Shown here one piece after another: positions 56,381 to 64,000 of a stretch of 64,000 nt of DNA. The stretch spans positions 6,399,402 through 6,463,401 of the forward strand of contig ML664174.1 of assembly GCA_007570785.1 (NCBI GenBank). Reading direction: 5' to 3'. Under the pieces are notes generated by a model. The model ran no database searches and had not been told where the DNA came from. It saw only the letters and a list, made by a program, of their open reading frames with translations. This stretch comes from Antilocapra americana. Taxonomy: Eukaryota; Chordata; Mammalia; Artiodactyla; Antilocapridae. Position numbers and translations under genes: made by a program. Every line of letters starts with the position of its first letter. The first letter of the stretch is position 1.

Positions 56381-56620
56381 AGTTACCCTGATGGCCAGGG
56401 ATCAGTTATGATGCGCAAGAGAGGAAAACCATTTGTTTTTGGAAAGTGATCAAGCTTTCTCAAAGCAATCAGATCTAATAATAAAGTTGAGACTCTAGGC
56501 TGCAGAAGTGCTTATGAGTATGTCATATGTGAAAAAGCCTTCAACAAAATGTTGCTCATCATACTGTTCGAGTGAGAGCTCATTCTCAAGAGAACTTCTA
56601 ACAATACCTAGCTGAAGGAA

Positions 56621-57380
56621 CCTTTCCTAACTGAGACTAGTATTGCTGAGTATCACAGCTTTCTGTTAACAGCTTAATGTATTAGAAAAGCCTTACTGTA
56701 GAATACACTAAAATTTGTGTTTCTTTAAGTATTACTATAGTTATTAGCAATTTGAGATCTTCATCTATGAAGTCTTTGTTCAAAACTATTTTTCTTAAGA
56801 GTTTTTTTTTATTTGTACAATTATGAACATATTATGGATACTAGTCATTCATTCATTATGCACAGCAAAAATTTTATTCCAGCTTTCATTATAGTATTAA
56901 TATCATTTAAAATAAGGACAACATTGACTAAGTTACAAAAATAGTTTGTTCCAAGAAAACTAAAACTGGCTAATGCAAATTCTAGTGAGAATTAATAAAA
57001 TCAGTAAAACAACTGAATATATTTTAAACATAAATATGCTATTCTGCCTGATAGAATCTATAAATATTTTCCAGCAAAAATTGGACATCATAGACTCACA
57101 ACATTAACAATTAAAATGTGCCAAGAATTAGGGAAGAGTCTCTGCATAGAGAATTACGTTTGTGGCTGGTCATGTATCCCAATACACATTTTGTCGTCTC
57201 ATCTGAGGTCAGGTAGACAAAAGGGCTGATCATACTTTGTGGAGGGGAATAAATATCACATTGATCAGATGAAGAAGGAGAGAAATATATTGTTAAAACT
57301 ATTATTGACATAAATGTCATTAACAACAAGTAACTATTACATCAATACTCAGAAAAACACTTCTCCTCACAGCTCATCAG
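56621..57380. other. Unique stretch without a gene
   Basis: Non-repeat AT-rich sequence. The minus-strand 57111-57329 frame is motif-free. Confidence 0.35.
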
Positions 57381-57382
57381 AC

Positions 57383-57502
57383 CATAAGCTCTTAAGAGCA
57401 AGAGACATAGTTCACCAATTTTTCTGACATCAGTCTTAGCATAGTACCTAGCACAGAGCACTTACTCAAGAAATGTTTTCTGAATGAATGAGATGTGAAA
57501 CT
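57383..57502 (+). repeat. L2 3' end
   Basis: 'accataagctcttaagagca', 'gcatagtacctagcacagag' and 'actcaagaaatgttttctga' followed by 'atgaatgag' are the classic L2 3' end. Confidence 0.75.
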
Positions 57503-57624
57503 GTCAGATTATAAAAGGTAACTTACACAAACAATTAAATCTTCCCTAACTAGGTAACAATGAAATAAGACTTATGATTTAATTATTTATGTGATACAGA
57601 AAAAGTAAGAAATAGAAAGTATTG

Positions 57625-58517
57625 GAGTTTCAGCATCAGTCATTCTAATGAATATTCAGGATTGATTTCCTTTAGGATTTAGGATTGACTGGTTGGGTCT
57701 CCTTGCTGTCCAAGGGACTCTCAAGAGTCTTCTCCAACAACAATGTTCAAAAAGCATCAATTCTTCAGCATTCAGCTTTCTTTATAGTTCAACTTTCACA
57801 TCCATATATGACCACTGGAAAAACCATAGCTTTGACGAGATGTACCTTTGTTGGCAAAGTAATGTCTCTGCTTTTTTATATGCTGTCTAGGTTGGTCACA
57901 ACTTTTCTCCCAAGGAGCAAGTGTCTTTTAGTTTTATGGCTGCAGTCACAATTTGCAGTGATTTTGGAGCCCAAGAAAATAAAGTCTGTCACTGTTTCCA
58001 CTGTTACCCCATTTACTGGATGGGACCCAATGCTATGATCTTAGTTTTCTGAATGTTGAGCTTTAAGCCAACTTTTTCATTTTCCTCTTTCACTTTCATT
58101 AAGAGGCTCTTTCGTTCTTCTTTGCTTTCTGCCATAAGTGTGGTGTCATCTGCATATCCGAGGTTATCAATATTTCTCCCGGCAATCTTGATTCCAGCTT
58201 GTGCTTCATCCAGTCCAGCATTTCTCATGATGACCTCTGCATATAAGTTAAATAAGCAGGGTGACAATATACAGCCTTGACATACTCCTTTCCCGATTTG
58301 GAATCAGTCTGTTGTTCCATGTCCAATTCTAACTGTTGTTTCTTGACCTGCATACAGATTTCTCAGGAGGTAGGTCAGGTGGTCTGATATTCCCATTGCT
58401 TGAAGAATTTTCCACAGTTTGTTGTGATCCACACAGTCAAGGCTGTGGTGTTATCAATAAAGCAGAAGTAGATGCTTTTCTGGAACTCTCTTGCTTTTTC
58501 GATGATCCAACAGATAT
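57625..58517 (-). mobile_element. BovB internal fragment, both ends missing
   Basis: Begins at 'attggagtttcagcatcagt', so about 250 bp of the 3' end are absent. It extends into the RT core. The minus-strand relic 58267-58013 reads 'MSPCLFNLYAEVIMRNAGLD', then YADD at the catalytic centre and 'GLKLNIQKTKI'. The 5' break at 58517 lies inside the 'gatgatccaacagatat' duplication. A 3'-deleted LINE cannot be a simple target-primed product, so a later deletion or rearrangement is implied. Confidence 0.93.
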
Positions 58518-58537
58518 TTTGATGATCCAACAGATAT
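58501..58537. repeat. 20-bp tandem duplication at a BovB/L1 junction
   Basis: 'gatgatccaacagatat' occurs at 58501-58517 and 58521-58537, separated by 'ttt'. The first copy is BovB sequence. The second is joined directly to L1 sequence. Confidence 0.9.
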
Positions 58538-60400
58538 CACACACAAAAAAATTACAGACCAATATCACTGATGAACACAGAAGCAAAATGGTCAATCCAA
58601 TGCTAATAATTCATATCCAACAATACAGTAAAAAGATCATACACCATGATCAAATGGGATTCAACCCAGGGACACAAGGATTTTTTAATATCTGCAAATC
58701 AATCAATATAATGAACCACATCAACAAATTGAAGAATAAAAATAATATGGTCATCCCAATAGATGCAGAGAAAATGTTTGACAAAATTCAGCAACCATAT
58801 GTGATTAAAAAAAAAACTGTACAGAAAGTGGGCATAGAAGGTACATACCTCAGTATAAGAAAGCCCATATATGATAAACCAACAGCTAGCATCTTACTCA
58901 ATGATGAAAAGCTGAAAGCATTCCCTCTAAGATCAGGAAAAAGACAAGGATGTCCACTCTCACCACTTTTATTCAACATAATTTTGGAAGTCCTAGCAAT
59001 AGCAATCAAAGAAAAAAGAAGCAAAGGAAATCCAAATTGGAAAAGAAGTTAAATTGTCACTTTGCAGATGACATGATACTATACATAGAAGATCCTGAAG
59101 ATGCTACCAGAAAACTAGAATTCATCAGTGAATTTGGTAGAGTTGCAGGTTACAAAATTAATACACAGAAATCTGTTGCATTACTATATACTAACACTGA
59201 AAAATCAGAAAGAGAAATTCAAGAAGCAATTTCATTTACCATCATATCAAAAATAATGAAATATCTAGGAATAAACCTACCTAAGGGACAAAAAACCTGT
59301 AGTCTGAAAACTATAAGATGCTGATGAAAGAAATCAAAGAAGATATAAACAGATGGAAAGCTATACCATGTTTGTGGAAAAGAAGAATCAATATTGTCAT
59401 AATGACTATACTTACCAAAGTAATCTATAAATTCAATGCAATCCCTATCAAACTACCAATGGCATTTTTCACAGAAAAAGAACAACAACAACAAAACATC
59501 TCAAAATCTATATAGAAACACAAAAGACCTCAAAAAGCCAAAACAATCTTGGGATAGAAAAAAAGAGCTGGAGGAATCAGGCTCTCTGACTTCAGACTAT
59601 ACTACAAAGATACAGTCATTAAAAGAGTATGGGACTGGCACAAAAATAGAACTATAGATCAATGCAACAGAATGAAAACCCAGAAATAATATGGGAGAAC
59701 CGTATTGTAACATGTAAATTATCATATGTGAAATGAATCGCCAGCCCAGGTTTGATGCATGCTACAGGGTGTCCAGGGCTGGTGCACTGGGATGACCCAG
59801 AGGGATGGAATCAGGAGGGAAGTGGAAAGGGGGTTCTGGAAGGGGAACACATGTATAACCATGGTGGATTCACGTCAATGTACGGCAAAACCAACATGAT
59901 AATGTAAAAAAATAAATAAATAAATATAAAATTAAAAAAAAAAAAGAAAACTCAGAAATAAGCCCATATACCTATGGTCAATTAATAAATGACAAAGGAG
60001 GTAAGACTATACAATGCTGGAAAGACAGTCTCTTCAACAAATGATGCTGGGAAAACTGAACAGCTCTACATTTGAAGAATAAAATTAGATCATTCTTTAA
60101 CTCCAAACACAAAAATTAGCTCAAAATGGGTTAAAGACCTAAATGTCAGACTGGATATTATTAAAATCCTAGAGACATATACACACTGCTATATTTAAAA
60201 TGGATGACCAACAAGGACCTACTGTATAGCACATGGAACTCTGCTCAATGTTATGTGGTAGCCTGGATGGGAGAGGAGTCTGGGGAAGAATGGGTACACG
60301 TATATGTATGGCTGAGTCTCCCCTTTGCCATTCTCCTGAAGCTATCACAACGTGGTTTGTTAATTGGTTATATGCCAATACAAAATAAAAAGTTTAAGAA
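58538..60400 (+). mobile_element. L1 ORF2 (RT to 3' UTR), interrupted by an L1 tail
   Basis: Frame blocks include '[20 protein letters not shown]' (RT motif B) and 'FADDMILYIEDP' (motif C, FADD), followed by '[20 protein letters not shown]'. At 59690-59945 a younger L1 tail is inserted. ORF2 then resumes at 'gaaaactcagaaataagccc' and passes by an internal deletion near 60178 ('catatacacactgctatatt') to the 3' UTR, ending 'aatacaaaataaaaagttta'. Frameshifted and truncated, so inactive. Confidence 0.9.
59690..59945 (+). mobile_element. Bovid L1 3' UTR (256 bp) nested in older L1
   Basis: 'tgaatcgccagcccaggttt', 'ctggtgcactgggatgaccc', 'gggaacacatgtataaccat' and an A-rich tail at 59908-59945 are the 3' end of a bovid L1. 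Flanks 'gaaaacccagaaataa' (59674-59689) and 'gaaaactcagaaataa' (59946-59961) give a 15/16 TSD. Confidence 0.94.
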
Positions 60401-61999
60401 AAAAAGAACAATGTTTTTGGTATTTGCTCTAGAGCTTAACTAGGAGAAAAAGGAAGAAAGCATTCAGAGAAGTTAACTAACATAAGCAGTTTCAGAACTA
60501 AGAAGCAAATATTCTCACCAACAAAATCCCTGGTAAGCTCATGGCTTACTTTCAATAATGACATCTGCTTCTGGAAATGTCTTTGGAAAGATGGCTTTGC
60601 TGGTGCCTCTAAACTGGTGCCAACCCCCACTTATTTTATACGAGTAATAAAGAATATAGGAGTTGTAATGTGAGGATATTTTTATTCCTTTAAAGGAATA
60701 CTTTAATTCCTTTAAAGGTAGTTTCACATGTAGTACTGTATCTGCTGCTGTGAGGGCCCAGCAGAGACCCTACTAAGAGCTATCATCTAGCAGGAGGCTT
60801 GGAGGACAGCAGAGTGAAGCTTTTCAGCAGTAGCAGCGTTTTAGGGTAAGATACAAGGATAAATACCCAAACAATGAGCAATGAGGTCTTGCGGGGCAGA
60901 GAGCAGCATCACACAGGTAACACAACTTGAATGCTTTGAAAGTACAAAGTAAAATCACAAATCAAAGGCTTAATAACATCATAGCTCTTATCACCATAGG
61001 AGACCATCTGCTTTGAGTCTGTGACGGGATGTAATTGCTCCTTTCTTGTCAGCCATTTTAGGAGGCCCTGGTGGCACCTCTGGCAACCAAGCCTAGGTGG
61101 TCCTTCCCCTTTTGCATTTTGGTAGGAACACAGAGGTACCAGGCGAAGGAAGTGGTCTGGTGAACATTACTAGATTTGCAGTTTAACCAAAACCAAAGTA
61201 CTCAGAATGGCATTGTAGTGGGGTTGTGCTGTATTTACTTCTCAGAAAGAACTGCCATACATTTGATATGTGAAGAGCAGCCTTGAAAGCAGACACCTCC
61301 TCACCAAGAGCAAATAATAATTTAAGATGAATGAACTGAAAAGACATGCAACAGCACAACCACATAAGAGCTTTTGTGTATGTAAATTTGCTTGCTTTTT
61401 AAACCACTGATATCCTGTTTCTGAAAACTTATTCCTAGCCTCTATTCTTCCCTAATAGAACCCAATCAGTTTCTGACAGCTCTTTCCCAAACAGCTGTCT
61501 TTCATTTAATTTCATTTAGTGTGCAAACCGTTTCAAGTTGCATGCACAAGCATACTGTGAAGAATTCATTTTCTCTAGTTTCCTGGTGACGATAAAAGAA
61601 TTTAATAATAAAAAAAAGTTGAACTTTGGCCTGAAATGTTGCTGTCCTGCTGAAATGGTGAATTATACAAGTGGAAGTGATCCAAAGGTTATTTGGTCCA
61701 CCCCCTACCATGCAAAAGAGCCTAAACAGATCCTTTCATGTAATTATCTTACTTGTTCTTCTAAAATCTTGTAAGAATTCTACATTCTCACTAAACAAAT
61801 CTAGTCCAGACCTTGATAATTTGAAGAATGAACTTCCCCAGGGATAAGTGCAGTGGGGAGAAAAAAAGGATTTAGGACTCACAAACTAGAACAGGTAGGA
61901 ATGTAGAATAAAAAAAATAAGTATTATCCTAGAATGGATATCACAGAGATTAGGAAACACTTTCGTAAAGGAAGTTTAGTTCTTGAAGGAAAGGGACAT
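60401..61999. other. Unique stretch with weak exon candidates
   Basis: No young repeat. On the minus strand a frame around 60602-60539 reads 'LEAPAKPSFQRHFQKQMSLL' and is followed by a good donor ('aaa|gtaagcc'), but the acceptor is poor. A local palindrome 'attcctttaaaggaat' sits at 60684-60699. Otherwise nothing coding is recognised. Confidence 0.35.
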
Positions 62000-62004
62000 G
62001 ATAT

Positions 62005-62290
62005 TGCATAATAGTTTAAAGCACGAACTTCAGAGTTTAACAGCCATGGATTCAAATTCTACCAATGCTATTCTAAGATAATTCTCTTATCTTCAAAATG
62101 GGTATTGACAGTAACATTTTATTGAGTTCTTGCTATATTTCAGGCACTATTCTAAGTGCTTTACATTCATTAACTTATAGAGAAATGCTTATATTACAGA
62201 GCTTTACAGATTAAATAAATAAAGCAATCATATAGTTATAGTGCTTAGCACAATTCCTGTATTCAATAAATGAAAATAATTATTAGTCCT
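62005..62290 (+). repeat. MIR/L2 composite
   Basis: 'agcacgaacttcagagttta', 'cttatcttcaaaatgggtat' and 'agtgcttagcacaattcctg' with 'tattcaataaatg' fit a MIR. Between them, 'gctatatttcaggcactatt' and 'ctaagtgctttacattcatt' look like a second MIR/L2 tail piece. Confidence 0.65.
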
Positions 62291-62414
62291 ACTTTTACTC
62301 ATGAAAACCTAAACTGACCATCATTAAGACTTCGGCATCCAAAGTCCTAAAAAAAGAAATTAAAGTAAGTAATGCAGCTCTGCTCCCTCCCTGATTCCCT
62401 TCCATCCAATGCAG

Positions 62415-62435
62415 GGTAACAACCTTGAGGCAGAG
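62415..62435 (+). other. Possible 21-nt microexon
   Basis: A long pyrimidine tract and 'ccatccaatgcag' precede 21 bases, which are followed by a consensus-like donor 'gtgagaaagg'. The 21 bases would encode GNNLEAE in one frame and keep phase when skipped or included. No partner exons on the plus strand were found, so this may be chance. Confidence 0.2.
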
Positions 62436-63323
62436 GTGAGAAAGGAGATTCAGTTTTGTCCACTTACCAAAGTAATAATGGTAAGAAGAGGGGATTACGG
62501 GATACTGTGAACACTTCCCCATTTTTTTCAGCATAGTTAAGAATCTCCTCATCCTCCACTTCTATCCAGTCCCCTTGTGTTCATGGCACAAATTCTCTTG
62601 AGTTCCTAACCCATCAGGATCTTGAATACAACAGAAAACCTCAAAGAACAGGCCTGCTGCCCCCTTGTGCACAGTTCTCCCACCTTAAACTTTCACCTTT
62701 CACAGAAGACACATTAAACTTGGCCTGATTTCTCCGTAGTTCTTGAATGTGATGGTCCTTGGGAATGGCATATGTCTAATGATGAACTTCAGTAGAATCT
62801 GGACTTCAGAGACTTCAAACTATTAATAATACTTAAACGTCAGCATATCTCTGGATAGTAAAACCAGACATCTATGTTCAGTTCAAGCATAGCATGAACT
62901 CAAGGGAAATCCAACTCAAGAGTGACTAAGAAGCCACTTGTTCAAGAGACTTTCCCCCCTGTTTTGGAGAGAAATGTTTAGTGTTAAAGTAGAGAAAAAT
63001 GACACACTTAAGATTGAGAGTGAATTTATTAAAAATCTACCTGATATGATAATAAGGAAAAATAAGTGAGAAAACTGAACTAACTTTGCTTAAGGAAATC
63101 AATTTAAAAAAATTTAAAACACAATATCCCTGACTGTAAAAACCCACAAACCTTAGAATTAGTTATCTCTTTTAAAATTAAGGTTTTCTTTAAATTAAGA
63201 TTGCTTATTTCTTAGGATGGTTTTAGTTAAAGCATTCCACTAGGGAGAAGAGAGTGGATATTATCTCAAGATTCCACTCAACTCCAAGATGGTGTAGTAA
63301 TTAAAATGCACTTCTGGTATGAA
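62436..63323. other. Unique stretch with a weak minus-strand exon candidate
   Basis: A minus-strand donor 'ctttg|gtaagtgg' ends at 62468. Upstream of it, a frame reads 'GDWIEVEDEEILNYAEKNGE' and 'VFTVSRNPLFLP'. An in-frame stop lies just before it and the only acceptor ('aacacaag') is poor. Protein-like but unproven. Confidence 0.25.
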
Positions 63324-63324
63324 A

Positions 63325-63504
63325 GGGTAAAAGTGTTGATCGTTCAGTTGTGTCTGACTCTCTGTCCGTGGGATTCTCCAGACAAGAATACTGAAGTGAG
63401 CTGCCATTCCCTTCTCTGGGGGATCTTCCCAACCCAGGGATCAAACCTGGGTATCCTGCACTGCACCCAGATTCTTTACCATCTGAGCTACCAGGGAAGT
63501 CCAT
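63325..63504 (-). mobile_element. Bov-tA SINE with 12/13 TSD, internally deleted
   Basis: Reverse Bov-tA ('cagttgtgtctgactctctg', 'ggggatcttcccaacccagg', 'accatctgagctaccaggga'). It lacks the usual 'gaccccatggactgtagcc' part. Flanks 'ttctggtatgaaa' (63312-63324) and 'ttctggcatgaaa' (63505-63517) are the TSD. Confidence 0.93.
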
Positions 63505-63517
63505 TTCTGGCATGAAA

Positions 63518-64000
63518 CCATGGTACCACTGAAAGTAATAACTATAAGGTTAGGGATTAAGAGTGCTGAATTTGGAGGTTGCTGTCACTTGAGTTGGGCA
63601 GAAAGACTAAAAAGCAAAAAGGGAAAGTTGCTGGTGGGCAGGAGCAATGTATGAAAGAGTTGATTAAAATTAACAATTCAAATGTGGCTGGCAACTGCAT
63701 TTACAGAATTCTCTTCATGTATGTCAATGACTTGGAAGGCAGCAACGGTTTCAGGGATACTCAGAATGCAATTTGACAAGAGGCTAAAACATAATCTATT
63801 TTAAAAGGGAAGACCAGAAATAAAATTGGTGATGCCAGGGCTTGTGTTATCAAATACTGCCGCCCACTCTTTCCCCGCCCAGCTTATATTACCATCACCA
63901 GCAAGTATGCCTGAGCCAGATACCACATTCAGAACCATGGCTCCTTGCTGTCTATACTCCAGGCCCCAAATAACTGGTTTCTTTATCCAATCACCCTGCA
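63518..64000. other. Unique stretch to window end
   Basis: No repeat or exon recognised. A plus-strand 65-codon frame at 63579-63776 has no motif. GC content rises in the last 150 bases. Confidence 0.35.

Larger units (their letters stand above)
55445..56620 (+). pseudogene. C2H2 zinc-finger (KRAB-ZNF type) pseudogene, shattered
   Basis: The clearest finger is at about 55626-55695: HTAEKP linker, then C-x2-C-GKSF-AEKSSL-stop-L-H-x3-H and the next linker HTSEKP. Spacing is exactly that of a Kruppel-type finger, with TGA in place of one codon. A one-base shift near 55712 then gives 'NDCGKVFTNRSN'. After the L1 (55798-56130) 'CSNYTKSS' follows. After the hAT element (56179-56380) 'RKRGKPF' , 'DQAFSKQSDL' and 'YEYVICEKAFNK' continue the finger array to about 56600. 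Upstream, 'TECRKTLIKR' (55495-55525) may be an earlier finger. No KRAB box was seen. Function lost. Confidence 0.75.

Noticed and set aside
61050..61100. Acceptor-like sequence followed by a Gly-rich stretch (ILGGPGGTSG)
   Set aside because: Only 14 codons to a stop, and no other collagen-like sequence nearby.
1..64000. CRISPR arrays, operons, phage or plasmid features, endogenous retrovirus
   Set aside because: None present. The base composition, repeats and lack of coding density are those of a mammalian nuclear genome, and no LTR pairs or gag/pol/env remnants were seen.

Overview
This window is mammalian nuclear DNA from a ruminant (cattle, sheep or goat lineage). The evidence is direct: it is packed with ruminant-specific retroposons. 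I count eight BovB (RTE-type LINE) fragments, about sixteen Bov-tA/ART2A tRNA-derived SINEs, three CHR-type tRNA-Glu SINEs, and L1 3' ends of the bovid type. Older mammalian repeats (MIR, L2, L1M/HAL1, MER1-type hAT, Tigger-like) form the background. There are no operons, CRISPR arrays, phage genes or bacterial features. A run of exactly 400 N (42073-42472) shows this is a draft assembly. The species cannot be fixed from the sequence alone.

Layout. 1-2.4 kb: mostly unique AT-rich DNA. 2.4-6.3 kb: SINEs and L1 3' ends, several nested. 6.8-10 kb: SINEs, MIRs and an old MER-like repeat. 10.6-12.75 kb: the longest BovB copy, minus strand, with a recognisable reverse-transcriptase core. 14.3-18.2 kb: an old HAL1/L1 composite split by a SINE. 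18.2-22.4 kb: mainly unique, with MIRs. 22.8-24.6 kb: an L1 with an AT microsatellite inside it, a Tigger-like element, a truncated RPL9 processed pseudogene and an L1 tail. 24.6-28.2 kb: the longest nearly repeat-free block. 28.2-38.9 kb: SINEs, an L1 broken by a CHR SINE and a BovB, and two BovB tails with the same 5' break. 39.4 kb: a 24-bp minisatellite. 41.27-42.93 kb: a young L1 insertion flanked by a perfect 17-bp target duplication and holding the assembly gap. 43.4-45.2 kb: SINEs, BovB and L2. 46.97-52.81 kb: the best candidate for a real gene, two minus-strand exons with good splice sites that join in phase and end in a stop codon; I could not name the gene. 48.3-50.0 kb: an old L1 that carries a 74-bp retrotransposed tail. 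55.4-56.6 kb: a dead C2H2 zinc-finger sequence broken by an L1 (itself carrying a BovB) and by a 202-bp hAT element. 57.6-60.4 kb: a BovB next to an L1 that has another L1 tail inserted in it. 60.4-64 kb: mostly unique, with a MIR/L2 block, a SINE and some weak exon candidates.

No intact functional protein-coding gene is fully contained here. The window looks like intronic or intergenic ruminant DNA, probably covering the 3' end of one minus-strand gene. The most informative content is the layering of insertions, where target-site duplications give relative ages. I found no convincing new biological system and do not claim one.
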